Assembly: GCF_014649495.1 (NCBI RefSeq)
Contig: NZ_BMTD01000003.1
Location: 248,001 to 312,000 of the forward strand
Direction: 5' to 3'
Origin: Streptomyces filipinensis
GTDB lineage: Bacteria; Actinomycetota; Actinomycetes; Streptomycetales; Streptomycetaceae
Length of the DNA: 64,000 nt
The first letter of the stretch is position 1, and every line of letters begins with the position of its first letter. The translations under genes and the position numbers were made by a program. Below are positions 38,822-50,574 of the stretch, piece by piece. Below the pieces are notes generated by a model. It saw only the letters and a program-made list of their open reading frames with translations. It ran no database searches and was not told the origin of the DNA.

Positions 38822-39787
38822 ATGTCGACGACCACCAAGGCCGCCCTCGCGCCGCCCGCACCGGCGAAGACCCGGCCGGCCAGGACCCGGCGGGGCCTGC
38901 GGGGCAGCCGCGCCTTCAACTTCTGGCTCTTCATCAGCCCCTTCCTCCTCGGGCTGATCGTCTTCATCTACGTCCCGATCGGCTGGAGCGTCTACCTCAG
39001 CTTCTTCGACGCCCGCTTCACGGTCACGCCGAGCACGTTCATCGGGTTCGACAACTACACCTACATGCTGACGGACCCCAAGTTCGTCCACTCGCTCGGC
39101 ACCTTCACCGTCTTCGCCGCGTTCATCGTGCCGACCACCTGGGCGGTGTCGCTGGGCCTCGCCCTGCTGGTGCACCGGCTCAGGTTCCTGCGCGCCTTCT
39201 TCCGCTCGGTGTTCTTCCTGCCGACCGCGTGCTCCTACGTCGCCGCCTCGCTCATCTGGAAGATGTCCCTCTTCAGCGGCGTGCGCTTCGGCCTGATGAA
39301 CACGGTCATCGGCTGGTTCGGGAGCGACGACGTCGCCTGGCTGGCCAGCCCGGACCCGCCCTGGTACTGGCTGGTCATCGTCACGGCACGGCTGTGGCTC
39401 CAGTCCGGCTTCTACATGATCCTCTTCCTGGCCGCGCTGCAGAACATCCCCGGGGAGCTGTACGAGGCCGCAGCCATCGACGGCGCCAGGCGCGGCTGGC
39501 AGACGTTCCGGCACATCACCCTGCCCCAGCTGCGCGCCACGTCGACGGCGGTGGTCCTGCTGCTGCTCATCGCCGCCTACCAGGCCTTCGACGAGTTCTA
39601 CAACCTGCTCGACAAGACCACGTGGGGGCGCCCGCCGCTGGTCGAGCTGTACTACACCGCCCTCGGCCAGGAACAGGACTACGGCGCCGGCAGCGCGGGC
39701 GCCGTCATCCTGACCGCCCTGATCGTCCTCGTGACCCTGTTCCAGGGCAGGCTCATGGGCTTCGGAAGGGGGGAGGAGTCCAAGTGA
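38822..39787 (+). CDS. Sugar ABC transporter permease, MalF type
   Basis: 321 residues from ATG 38822. Six membrane helices follow a basic 40-residue N-terminus (FNFWLFISPFLLGLIVFIYV is the first). The EAA loop for ATPase docking reads ELYEAAAIDGARRGWQTFRH with ITLPQL following. Its stop overlaps the next gene's GTG by four bases. No ATP-binding gene is in the operon, so a shared ATPase such as MsiK, used by many Streptomyces CUT1 importers, is probably recruited. Confidence 0.93.
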   Translation: MSTTTKAALAPPAPAKTRPARTRRGLRGSRAFNFWLFISPFLLGLIVFIYVPIGWSVYLSFFDARFTVTPSTFIGFDNYTYMLTDPKFVHSLGTFTVFAAFIVPTTWAVSLGLALLVHRLRFLRAFFRSVFFLPTACSYVAASLIWKMSLFSGVRFGLMNTVIGWFGSDDVAWLASPDPPWYWLVIVTARLWLQSGFYMILFLAALQNIPGELYEAAAIDGARRGWQTFRHITLPQLRATSTAVVLLLLIAAYQAFDEFYNLLDKTTWGRPPLVELYYTALGQEQDYGAGSAGAVILTALIVLVTLFQGRLMGFGRGEESK

Positions 39788-40626
39788 CCTCGAAACGCGG
39801 GGGCGGGGTGATGGGCAACACCGGCCTCTACATCGCCGGTGGTGTCGCCACCGTCCTCTTCCTGATCCCGTTCTACGTGCTGCTGCGCAACGCCCTGTCC
39901 ACGGACGCCCAGATCACCGGGGAGCACTGGGAGTTCTTCCCCACGCACCTGCAGTGGGGCAACATCGGCGACCTGTTCGACGACACCTCGGTGCCGTTCG
40001 CCCGGTCGCTGTGGAACTCCCTCGTCGTCGCCGTCTCCATGACGGTCGGCATCCTGCTGGTGTGCTCCCTCGCCGGATACGCCCTGGCCCGGATCCCGTA
40101 CCGGCACGCCAACAAGATCTTCTACGCCGTCCTGGGCACCCTGATGGTCCCGACCTCGGTGACCTTCGTACCCAGCTTCGTCCTGGTGTCCTCCCTCGGC
40201 TGGGTGGACAGCTACCGGGGCCTGATCGTTCCGGGCCTGTTCAGTGGTTTCACCTGCTTCCTGTTCCGGCAGTACTTCCTCGGGTTTCCCAAGGAGCTGG
40301 AGGAGGCGGCACGCGTGGACGGGCTCGGCCACTGGGGCGCGTACTGGCGTGTCGTCGTGCCGAACTCGCTGAACTTCTTCGCGGCGATCGCGACGATCAC
40401 GTTCATCAACGGCTGGAACGCGTTCCTGTGGCCGCTGGTCATCGGACAGGACCCGGACTCGTGGACCGTCCAGGTCGCGCTCTCCTCGTACATGACCAAC
40501 CAGACCGTCGTCTTCCACCAGATCTTCATGGCGACCGCCATTTCCATCCTGCCGCTGCTGTTCGTGTTCCTCTTCCTGCAGCGCTGGCTGGTGCAGGGGA
40601 TCGCGCAGAGCGGTATCAAGGGCTGA
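39784..40626 (+). CDS. Sugar ABC transporter permease, MalG type
   Basis: 280 residues from GTG 39784 (GTGA overlap). Six membrane helices; the EAA loop is KELEEAARVDGLGHWGAYWR followed by VVVPNSLNF. The C-terminal helix FVFLFLQRWLVQGIAQSGIK ends in the usual GIKG. It pairs with the previous gene to form the membrane channel. Confidence 0.94.
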   Translation: MTSKRGGGVMGNTGLYIAGGVATVLFLIPFYVLLRNALSTDAQITGEHWEFFPTHLQWGNIGDLFDDTSVPFARSLWNSLVVAVSMTVGILLVCSLAGYALARIPYRHANKIFYAVLGTLMVPTSVTFVPSFVLVSSLGWVDSYRGLIVPGLFSGFTCFLFRQYFLGFPKELEEAARVDGLGHWGAYWRVVVPNSLNFFAAIATITFINGWNAFLWPLVIGQDPDSWTVQVALSSYMTNQTVVFHQIFMATAISILPLLFVFLFLQRWLVQGIAQSGIKG

Positions 40627-43521
<2,895 letters not shown>

Positions 43522-43760
43522 CCGGCACGGCCCTGAGGCCCACCGCGGCCGGCCGGCTCCGCACATGACGTCGACCGCTGGGGCGACGGCGAGCGGGTCA
43601 CCGGCCCGGCTCGCGGTGCGGCTGGTGTTCGTGAGGCTCGGGGGGCGCAGGGTGGCTGGATGGCGCGGATCCCGGCGATCCGGGCGGCGCCGAAGCCGCG
43701 ACAAACCGGGCGTGCCGTACGCCCCGATCAGCTGAGCCCGCCCCCGGGGCGACACCCACA
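43522..43760. other. Gene-free region after beta-galactosidase
   Basis: I see no convincing gene here. A weak hairpin, CGGATC-CCGGC-GATCCG (43666-43682), might contribute to termination. A short Arg-rich frame from ATG 43565 has no RBS and no recognisable domain. Confidence 0.4.
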
Positions 43761-43789
43761 ACCTAGAGGCCCTAGGATAATCACTAGGT
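43761..43789. promoter_or_regulatory. CTAG-rich inverted repeats before the TetR gene
   Basis: ACCTAG (43761), CCTAGG (43771) and CTAGGT (43784) lie within 29 bases. CCTAG-N8-CTAGG (43771-43788) is a dyad of TetR operator size, 38 bases before the ATG. CTAG is rare in this genome. This is a likely autoregulatory site. Confidence 0.6.
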
Positions 43790-43826
43790 ACCCAAGGTGG
43801 AGGTGCCCCCAGGGAGGAGGTGTCGG

Positions 43827-44423
43827 ATGGCCCGTGCCGGAATCACGGTCGAGCGGCTGGTCGCGGCGGCGGCCGAACTCGCCGACGAGACGGGTTTTCC
43901 CAGCGTCACCCTGTCGGCGCTGGCCCGCCGCTTCGGTGTGAAGGACGCGAGCCTGTACTCGCACGTCCGGGGCCTGGAAGACCTGCGCACCCGGCTCGCG
44001 CTGTACGCCGGCGGCGAGCTGATCGACCGGATCGCGCCGGCTGTGGCCGGCCGCGCCGGCAGGGACGCGCTGGCCGCCTTCGCCGGCGCCTACCGCGCCT
44101 ACGCCCTGGAGCACCCCGGCCGGTACGCGGCCACCCAGATCCGAATCGACCAGTCGCTGATCGCCGATTCCCCGGCGATGCGCCGCACCGCCGAGATCAC
44201 CTACGGCATGCTGCGCGCCTACGACCTGGACGAGCCCGACCTGACCGATGCCGTACGCCTGCTGCGCAGCACCTTCCACGGCTACTGCGCCCTGGAGTCC
44301 GCCGGTGGCTTCGGCGCCGGCCGGGACGTACAGGCCTCCTGGGACAAGGCCGTCGACGCCCTGCACCTGGCCCTGGAGCACTGGCCGCGCGAGACAGAAC
44401 GGAAGAACACCGGTCATGACTGA
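43827..44423 (+). CDS. TetR-family regulator (WHG-type C-terminal domain)
   Basis: 198 residues; GGAGGAGG precedes the ATG. HTH: TVERLVAAAAELADETGFPS, VTLSALARRFGVKDASLYSH. The C-terminal part (TFHGYCALESAGGFGAGRDV) has the His-Gly core of the WHG ligand domain. Its end overlaps the alpha/beta hydrolase gene by eight bases, so the hydrolase is very probably its cotranscribed target. Confidence 0.92.
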   Translation: MARAGITVERLVAAAAELADETGFPSVTLSALARRFGVKDASLYSHVRGLEDLRTRLALYAGGELIDRIAPAVAGRAGRDALAAFAGAYRAYALEHPGRYAATQIRIDQSLIADSPAMRRTAEITYGMLRAYDLDEPDLTDAVRLLRSTFHGYCALESAGGFGAGRDVQASWDKAVDALHLALEHWPRETERKNTGHD

Positions 44424-45234
44424 GGAACTGCACTACGACGTGACGGGCAGCGGTCCCGTGCTGCTCGTCCTGCCGGGCGGGGCCGGGCATCCGATGGGGC
44501 TCGGGCCGCTGACCGAGCGGCTGGCCGCGCGCTTCACCGTGGTCACCTACGACCCGCTCGGCCTCGCCCATGGCCGGCTGGGCCGGCCGGTGCCCGAGCA
44601 GCGGGTGGCGGACTGGAGCGAGGGCGCGCACCGGGTGCTGGAGGCGGAGCTCACGGCGGGCGAGTCCGCGTATGTGTTCGGGACCAGCTCCGGCGGTATC
44701 GCCGCCCTGGACCTGCTGGCCCGCCACCCCGAGCGGCTGGCGCACGTGGTCGCGCACGAACCGCCCGTCGTGGCGCTCCTCGCGGACGCGGCCCGGCAGC
44801 GGGCGGTGTTCGCGTCCGTGTGCGACACCTATCGGAGTGCCGGGTTGCGGGCGGCCGGGGCCCGGCTGGCCGCCGCGCTCGACGGCACACCCGCGCCGGC
44901 CGCGGAGGGCGCTGACGCCCAACCGCCCACTCCTGACGAGGAGTCGGCCTCCCCCATGGGGATCTTCCTCAGCCGCGTCCTGCAGTCGTTCACCGCGTCC
45001 GCGGTGGACACGGCCGCCCTGCGGTCCGTCGCCGCACGTCTCACCCTGGCCGCGGGCACCGCCTCCCGCGGCGGGCTGCTGCACCGTACGGCCACGACGG
45101 CGGCCGAGACGACCGGCGCCGCGTTCACCGAGTTCCCCGGCGGTCACCTCGGCGTGCTGGAGCATCCCGAGGGGTTCGCGCGGCGCCTCGTGGAGACCCT
45201 GTCCGCGTCCGGGAGCCGGGCCACCGGGCGGTAG
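44416..45234 (+). CDS. Alpha/beta hydrolase
   Basis: 272 residues. The oxyanion-side motif is LLVLPGGAGHPMGLG and the nucleophile elbow is GTSSGG (family GxSxG). The terminal His lies in FPGGHLGVLEHPEGF. The lid region (residues about 150-190) is Ala/Pro-rich. The first residues (MTEELHYDVTGSGPVLL) match the common actinobacterial family often found beside TetR regulators. The substrate is unknown; detoxification of an ester or lactone that is also the TetR ligand is possible. Confidence 0.92.
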   Translation: MTEELHYDVTGSGPVLLVLPGGAGHPMGLGPLTERLAARFTVVTYDPLGLAHGRLGRPVPEQRVADWSEGAHRVLEAELTAGESAYVFGTSSGGIAALDLLARHPERLAHVVAHEPPVVALLADAARQRAVFASVCDTYRSAGLRAAGARLAAALDGTPAPAAEGADAQPPTPDEESASPMGIFLSRVLQSFTASAVDTAALRSVAARLTLAAGTASRGGLLHRTATTAAETTGAAFTEFPGGHLGVLEHPEGFARRLVETLSASGSRATGR

Positions 45235-46139
45235 TCACCCTTCGGTGGCGGGGTGTCCCTGTCCCCAGGCCCAGGCGAGGCGGTCCACGCCGGAGGCGTT
45301 GGTGGCGGCCAGGCCCAGGTGGGTGCCGCCGCGTCCGCGCCGGGGAATCGGGCTCCGCCGGGGTGGGCGTCGCTGAACGCTTGTACGTCCCCGTACGAGG
45401 GAGTTGCACCCTCCGGCGCACGTCCGGCCGCCACGCGGGCCATCGCCTCCACGGCCGCGCCCAGCGCGCGCCGGTAGAGCAGCGAGCCGACGCTGACGCG
45501 GCGGACGCCGAGACCGGCGAGGTGGGCGACGGTGGGACCGGTGGGCGAGTAGAGGATGTTGAGGGGGACGTCGAGGTGCCGGACGAGGGCCGCGATCCGC
45601 CGGGGGTCGGTCAGTCCGGGCACGAACACCGCGTCCGCGCCCGCCTGCTGGTAGGCGTCGAGCCGCCGCAGGGTGTCCCGCTTGTGGCCGCCCCCGGACC
45701 AGTACGTGTCGGTGCGGGCGTTGACGAAGAGACCGGGTACGGCGGCCTTCACGGCGGCGATCTTGGCCGCGTGCCGGCCGCTCGGCCCCAGCCCGTCCTC
45801 CAGGTTGACGCCGGCCGCTCCCACGGCCCACAGCTCGCGCGCCAGCTCGGCCACGTCTCCGGGGTCCTGGCTGAAGCCGTCCTCGGCGTCGACCGAGAGG
45901 AGGCAGGGCCCCGAGCCGAGGGTCCGGGCGAGGCGCAGGGTGTGTGCGCGGGTCGCGCCCGCTCCGTCGGGCAGTCCCGCGGCCGCCGCCACGGCCAGGC
46001 TCGTCGTGCCGACCGCCGGGAAGCCCCGGGCGGCGAGCGCGCACGCCGAGGCATGGTCCCAGGCGTTGGGCAGCAGCAGCGGCTCGCCGGGCCGGTGGTG
46101 GAGTGTGGCGAACGGGGTCATGGCGGGCTCCGCGGTCAT
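45144..46139 (-). CDS. Isocitrate lyase/PEP mutase-superfamily protein
   Basis: 331 residues as open, but the last 70 (PTWAWPPPTPPAWTASPGPG) look non-native and overlap the convergent hydrolase by 91 bases. Another frame continues as GLAATNASGVDRLAWAWGQG and stops at 45235, so a 3' frameshift is possible. Core motifs are intact: LLPNAWDHASACALAARGFP, SVDAEDGFSQDP, VNLEDGLGPSGR, NARTDTYW and RVSVGSLLYRRA. There is no lyase Cys (KKCGH), so this is not a true isocitrate or methylisocitrate lyase; it more likely acts on a small oxo acid. ATG 46121 with GGAG upstream is a better start. Confidence 0.82.
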   Translation of the reverse strand: MTAEPAMTPFATLHHRPGEPLLLPNAWDHASACALAARGFPAVGTTSLAVAAAAGLPDGAGATRAHTLRLARTLGSGPCLLSVDAEDGFSQDPGDVAELARELWAVGAAGVNLEDGLGPSGRHAAKIAAVKAAVPGLFVNARTDTYWSGGGHKRDTLRRLDAYQQAGADAVFVPGLTDPRRIAALVRHLDVPLNILYSPTGPTVAHLAGLGVRRVSVGSLLYRRALGAAVEAMARVAAGRAPEGATPSYGDVQAFSDAHPGGARFPGADAAAPTWAWPPPTPPAWTASPGPGDRDTPPPKGDYRPVARLPDADRVSTRRRANPSGCSSTPR

Positions 46140-46242
46140 ACGTCCACGCTAGGCGCGGGTCGTTTCGGTGCCCGCCGAACCGTTCGGGGCCGGCCGGGCA
46201 ACCCCGCGCGCCCGCCCGCGCCACCTCGCGCGTCCGGAGGGA

Positions 46243-46611
46243 CTACCCCGCCCGCTCGGCCGCGCTGCGCTCCACGCAGAACTCGTTGCCCTCGGGATCG
46301 GCGAGGACCGCCCAGCCGGTGCCGTCGGCGTTGCGCCGGTCGTCGACCAGGGTGGCGCCGAGGGCGAGCAGCCGCTCGACCTCCCTGTCGCGGCTGCGGT
46401 CCTGGGGCTGGAGGTCGAGATGGACCCGGTTCTTGACGGTCTTGGTGTCCGGCACGGTGACGAAGAGCAGGCCGGCCCCCTCGATCAGTGCCATCGGGTC
46501 GCCCGGGTGGTCGTCCTCGTGCAGGGGCTGGTCCAGCACCCTGGACCAGAAGCTCCCCAGGGCGTAGGCGTCGGCGCAGTCGATGGTCATGTGACGGATC
46601 GTGGAGGACAT
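46243..46611 (-). CDS. VOC-superfamily (glyoxalase-like) protein
   Basis: 122 residues from ATG 46611. The paired beta-alpha-beta-beta-beta units are seen in RHMTIDCADAYALGSFWSRV and the C-terminal WAVLADPEGNEFCVE. Metal ligands could be His7, His68 (RVHLDLQ) and Glu115 (NEFCVE). The PEGNEFC motif is typical of Streptomyces VOC proteins related to bleomycin resistance and glyoxalase folds. The substrate is unknown. Confidence 0.9.
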   Translation of the reverse strand: MSSTIRHMTIDCADAYALGSFWSRVLDQPLHEDDHPGDPMALIEGAGLLFVTVPDTKTVKNRVHLDLQPQDRSRDREVERLLALGATLVDDRRNADGTGWAVLADPEGNEFCVERSAAERAG

Positions 46612-46732
46612 GTGCCGGGAGTCTCGCGGAGGGTGGCGGACAACGGCAACCCCGGCGGCGACCTTCCCGGCCCGGCGGCCCCCGCAGGGCACGGCGACTG
46701 CACGACGCCCGACACGCCACCGCCGGGTCCGG

Positions 46733-47068
46733 GTGGCCCGCGAGCCGCTGATCGCCCTGGCCGCGGCAGGGCTGCCGGCCGGGGCGTGGTGCGCGACCGC
46801 CGGGGCGGCGGCGCTGAAGAACGTCAGGTGCGACGCCGGCACCTGCACCGGCACCTTCGCGGGCACGCATCCGTGGCTCGTGTACGGGGACGGAAAGTTC
46901 GCAGGCGCCGACAAGGTGGTGGACGCGCGGACCACCGGTGACCTGGCGGTCCTCAAGTACCGCACCCTCACCTGGGCTTACGCGCCCGTCACCCCGGCCC
47001 ACGCCACCCCGCTCACGGGCGCGTCACCGATCACGACGAGCGTGCGGATCGCCCGTCTGAAGCCGTGA
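46733..47068 (+). CDS. Hypothetical small exported protein
   Basis: 111 residues from GTG 46733 (an upstream GTG at 46601 adds 44 Arg/Thr-rich residues). The start PLIALAAAGLPAGAWCATAG looks like a short signal peptide. The mature part (ALKNVRCDAGTCTGTFAGTH, PWLVYGDGKFAGADKVVDAR) is balanced in composition with a Cys pair. It overlaps the 3' end of the DUF2264 gene by 45 bases. No family recognised; the RBS is poor. Confidence 0.4.
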   Translation: MAREPLIALAAAGLPAGAWCATAGAAALKNVRCDAGTCTGTFAGTHPWLVYGDGKFAGADKVVDARTTGDLAVLKYRTLTWAYAPVTPAHATPLTGASPITTSVRIARLKP

Positions 47069-48784
47069 GACCGACCCGTCGGAAGCGGTGAGACCGAAGG
47101 CGCTCTGCGCACCGGACGCCCAGCGGACGCGGACCTCGTGCTCCTCCCCCACCCGCACGGACACCAGGTCCGTGAGGGGCCGGGGATCAGGCTCGCCGGT
47201 GAGCCGGGCGAGCGCCACGAACAGCGTGGCCCCGCCCGCCCCGGTCTCCCCGGCCAGTGCCTGTGGTGTCTTCCCGCCCGGTCCCTGCGGCTGCGCCGCC
47301 AGACCCGACACCGGCACCAGGTCGGCCCGCAGCCCGTCCGGTGCCGCCCAGCCCGTGATCCGCACGGGTGTGCCGGGCTCGGCCCCGGCCACGAGATGGG
47401 CGCGTACCTCCACCGCTCCTTCGGCGAGCACGAGGCTCGTGACGGTGATCCCGTCACGCACGGTGTGCCGGGAGGCGATCCACCCCTCCCCCGTGCCGAG
47501 CGGCTCGATCCGGGTACGGCTCGGATCGCCGCCGACGATGACGCTGTTGTCGTACGACGCCGCGGGCGCGGTCGCGGTCGAGTAGGCGAGCCGGGTGTAG
47601 TAGGGGTCGTAGCGGACGTCCTCGCTGCCGTGGTTGTGCAGCCGGACCACGCCGTCCGAACGGGTCGACTGCAGCAGCCAGTTGGGGACGCCGAGCGGGT
47701 GCACCCCGTCCGCGCGGTCCGCGGGGCCGGGTTCCTCGGGCGCCGTCCACACCGCGTGCTCCGGGGGCAGCAGCAGGCCGAGAAAGCCCTTGCTCGCCCA
47801 GTACGGGGAGGCCGGGCCCGAGTAGCTCTGCACGAGTGACTCGTCGGGGCCGAGCCAGCCCAGCGGGAGCAGTCCGCGCTCGTCGACCGCGCCGCCGTCG
47901 AGGAAGTACCGCAGCGCGCCGGACGCCAGGCGCCGGGTCTCACCGGGTGACAGGGGAGTCTGGCCGATCAGGGCGCCCAGCCACAGCGGGGCCGTCGTCG
48001 CGAAGCGGTAGGTCAGGGAGCGGCCCTGGTGCAGGGGCGCGCCGTCGCCGCCGAACAGGCGGGCGTAGTCGGCGAGATGACGGGACAACCGTCGACCGTA
48101 TACAGAAAGCAGTTCACCGTCGTCGGCCAGCCATGCGTGGAGGACCGTGTACAGATGCATGGCCCAGCCGTTGTAGTAGTCGAACTTCCGGCCGTCGCCG
48201 TCGGTGTACCAGCCGTCGCCGAGGTACCAGCCCTCGATCCGCTCCAGGCCGCGCTCGATCGCCTTGTCCGCGGCCTCCGGCCGGTGGCCGATCTCCTTCA
48301 GGAAGCCGCCGACGGTGACCGGGAACAACTCCCAGTTGCACGGCCAGGGTTCGGCGGTGAGGGCGTCCGCAAGCCAGTCGGCGGTGCGCTGCCGCACGGA
48401 GTCGTCCAGCCGGTCCCACAGCAGCGGCCGGGTCAGCCGCAGGGCGAGGGCGACGGACGCGGCCTCGACGAGCGGCTGGCCGCGGTCCTGGATACGGGGC
48501 CAGACCCCGCCCGGACCGGCCGCGAGGCCGTCGGCGTAGCGGCCGAGCGCGGTCTCGTCGCGGCGGAAGGCGGCCAGCAGCAGCGTACGGGCATAGCCCT
48601 CCAGGCCGTCGGAGAGGTGACCCGCGTGGCCCACCCGGCCGCCGGGGAGGTGGTAGAGGGCACGGTCGGGGGTGGCGTAGGGCTCGACGGCGGTCAGCAG
48701 GGCGTCGGCGGCGGCCTCCCAGTGGGCGCGGGTGTAACCGGTGACGGGACTCGACTCCCGGTCGTCGGCGGGCAGTTCGATCAC
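47024..48784 (-). CDS. DUF2264-domain protein, probable glycoside-active enzyme
   Basis: 586 residues from GTG 48784 with GGAAGGA upstream. The (alpha/alpha)6-barrel-like N-terminal part (WEAAADALLTAVEPYATPDR, NWELFPVTVGGFLKEIGHRP, KFDYYNGWAMHLYTVLHAWL) is followed by a beta-rich C-terminal domain. DUF2264 proteins are found in pectin and arabinogalactan utilisation loci. The position 65 bases after a rhamnogalacturonan acetylesterase relic and a GH43 gene supports action on pectin-derived oligosaccharides. No signal peptide is seen, so it is probably cytoplasmic. Confidence 0.85.
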   Translation of the reverse strand: MIELPADDRESSPVTGYTRAHWEAAADALLTAVEPYATPDRALYHLPGGRVGHAGHLSDGLEGYARTLLLAAFRRDETALGRYADGLAAGPGGVWPRIQDRGQPLVEAASVALALRLTRPLLWDRLDDSVRQRTADWLADALTAEPWPCNWELFPVTVGGFLKEIGHRPEAADKAIERGLERIEGWYLGDGWYTDGDGRKFDYYNGWAMHLYTVLHAWLADDGELLSVYGRRLSRHLADYARLFGGDGAPLHQGRSLTYRFATTAPLWLGALIGQTPLSPGETRRLASGALRYFLDGGAVDERGLLPLGWLGPDESLVQSYSGPASPYWASKGFLGLLLPPEHAVWTAPEEPGPADRADGVHPLGVPNWLLQSTRSDGVVRLHNHGSEDVRYDPYYTRLAYSTATAPAASYDNSVIVGGDPSRTRIEPLGTGEGWIASRHTVRDGITVTSLVLAEGAVEVRAHLVAGAEPGTPVRITGWAAPDGLRADLVPVSGLAAQPQGPGGKTPQALAGETGAGGATLFVALARLTGEPDPRPLTDLVSVRVGEEHEVRVRWASGAQSAFGLTASDGSVSRLQTGDPHARRDR

Positions 48785-48849
48785 GGCGGTGGCTTTCCTT
48801 CCTGGCGTGGCCTGGGACGCCCCGGTTCCGGTCGGGGCGCCCCAGGGCT

Positions 48850-49296
48850 TCATCCCACCCGCACGGCGCCCTCGGGCACCAGATGACGGGCGAGGAGTTC
48901 GTCGCGGACCAGGACCGCGTAGACGGTGGCGCCGTGCACGGAGGTGTGCGTGTTGTCGCGTTTCCCGCCGGAGAGGCAGAGCGTCTCGGAGCCCTCCGGT
49001 CCGAGGGACTCCACCAGCGCCTCGGTCCTCGCCGTGAGGTCGATCAGCGGGACGTGTCCGGCGGCGGCGACGGAACGGGCGACGGCCGGGAGATCCACAC
49101 CGAGTCCGTTGACCGGCAGGGCGGTTCCGTCGTCCAGGGTGCCGTCGGCGTCGAACCAGCGGCGGACGACCGGGGTGACGAGCACCGGCGCGCCGCCCTT
49201 GTGATCGCCCGCGGTGCCGCCTCGGTGGGCCCGGCTGCCGCCGGCCCCGCTCCGAGCGCAGCACAGGGCGAGCAGGGGGGCGTGGAGGCGCCTCAT
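48850..49296 (-). pseudogene. Truncated rhamnogalacturonan acetylesterase
   Basis: 148 residues. From about residue 30 it matches the C-terminal half of SGNH rhamnogalacturonan acetylesterases: GDHKGGAPVLVTPVVRRWFD, LPVNGLGVDLPAVARSVAAA, VPLIDLTARTEALVESLGPE, and the catalytic Asp-x-x-His in RDNTHTSVHGA. The block I Ser (GDST) and the middle of the domain are gone. Residues 1-29 (MRRLHAPLLALCCARSGAGG) look like the remains of the signal peptide joined by an internal deletion of about 120 codons. The start still overlaps the GH43 stop by 4 bases, as the intact operon would. Confidence 0.78.
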
Positions 49297-50378
49297 CTCA
49301 CCTCCCCCGCCTGCACGGTGTCGGCGACGGGGACGCCGAAGTCCGGGGTGCCGTCCGGCTTCCAGCCGAGCCTTTGGACGCGGGTGTGGCGGTTGGGGTC
49401 GTGCAGGGGGTCGCCGGTGATCTCCTTGTACGGACGGGCGTGATAGACGAGGACGTCGCTGTGGCCGTCCTCGGCGACGGTGAAGCAGTTGTGGCCGGGG
49501 CCGTACTGGTGGGTGGTGTCATCGCTGGTGAAGACGGGGACAGGTGACTTGGACCAGCTCCGGGCGTCCATCAGGTCGCTGCCGGCGCCGGCGGTCAGCA
49601 GGCCCATGCAGTAGTGCCGGTCGGTGGCGCCGGCCGAGTAGGTGAGGAAGACACGGCCGTGGCGCTGCAGGACGTACGGGCCCTCGTTGACCTTGTAGCC
49701 GACGCACTCCCAGTCGAGTTCGGGGGTGGAGAGCCTGACCTGGGGGCCGGTCAGGGTCCAGGGGTTGGCCATCTTCGAGATCCACAGCGCGGTGTTGTTG
49801 TCCATGCCGGGCTCGTGCTGCGCCCAGACCAGGTAGCGGGTGCCGCGGTGCTTGAAGGTGGTGGCGTCGAGGGAGAAGGTCTCCCAGGCGGTACGGATCT
49901 GACCGCGCTCGGCCCAGGTCCCCTGGAAGGGGTCCTGGTGGGCGTTCTCCAGCACCCAGATGCGGATCGCCCACACGTCCTCGGCCGGGGCGGAGGCGAA
50001 GTAGATGTACCACTTGCCGCCGACGCGGTGCAGCTCGGGCGCCCAGATGTGCGCGCCCATGGGGCCGGTGGTGTGGGCGCGCCAGATCACCGACTCGGCC
50101 GCCGTGGCGAGGCCGTTCAGGGTCCGGGCGCGTCGCAGGACGATGCGGTCGTACTCGGGGACGGTGGCCGTGAAGTAGTACCGGCCGTCGGTGTGGCGGG
50201 TGATGTGGGGGTCGGCACGCTGCTGGACCAGGGGGTTCACGTAGAGGGCGGCCCCGGGGGTGGCGGGGGCCGCCCGGGCGACGGCGGGGGCGGCGGCGAG
50301 GGCACCGGCGGCCAGCGCGGCGCTCTTCAGCATCAGTCTGCGGCTGGGGACTTCGGGCAGGTCGTGGGCGCGGCTCAT
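49293..50378 (-). CDS. Secreted glycoside hydrolase family 43 enzyme
   Basis: 361 residues. A Tat-type signal (SRRLMLKSAALAAGALAAAP, with Arg-Arg) ends near residue 36. The five-bladed propeller carries the GH43 triad: Asp in QRADPHITR, Asp in FSLDATTF, Glu in KVNEGPYVL. The family contains arabinosidases, arabinanases and galactosidases. The rhamnogalacturonan acetylesterase relic and DUF2264 gene downstream suggest pectin side chains as substrate. Confidence 0.92.
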   Translation of the reverse strand: MSRAHDLPEVPSRRLMLKSAALAAGALAAAPAVARAAPATPGAALYVNPLVQQRADPHITRHTDGRYYFTATVPEYDRIVLRRARTLNGLATAAESVIWRAHTTGPMGAHIWAPELHRVGGKWYIYFASAPAEDVWAIRIWVLENAHQDPFQGTWAERGQIRTAWETFSLDATTFKHRGTRYLVWAQHEPGMDNNTALWISKMANPWTLTGPQVRLSTPELDWECVGYKVNEGPYVLQRHGRVFLTYSAGATDRHYCMGLLTAGAGSDLMDARSWSKSPVPVFTSDDTTHQYGPGHNCFTVAEDGHSDVLVYHARPYKEITGDPLHDPNRHTRVQRLGWKPDGTPDFGVPVADTVQAGEVR

Positions 50379-50414
50379 GCGAACTGCCTCTCGATGGGGG
50401 AAGAGTCGGTATAT

Positions 50415-50441
50415 CGAACGTCATCTGTCATCCCGAACATC
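50415..50441 (-). promoter_or_regulatory. Putative regulator site upstream of GH43
   Basis: On the minus strand, GATGTTCG and GACGTTCG are direct repeats 19 bases apart, 37-63 bases before the GH43 ATG. The run TTCGATATACC adjoins them. This spacing suits a protein reading one DNA face on two turns. Confidence 0.4.
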
Positions 50442-50574
50442 GAAAAGGTAAGGGTGGGCCGGTACGCGGTCAATGGGGCCGGCGGGGAGGAACACAGGTC
50501 AGGCACGGCCCGGGGGCTGCTCACCTGCTGGACAGCGGGCGCCGGCCGCATTCCGCTTCGACTAGCGTCGGGAC

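Noticed and set aside
43565..43735. A 56-codon frame after beta-galactosidase
   Set aside because: No ribosome binding site, Arg-rich composition, no family resemblance.
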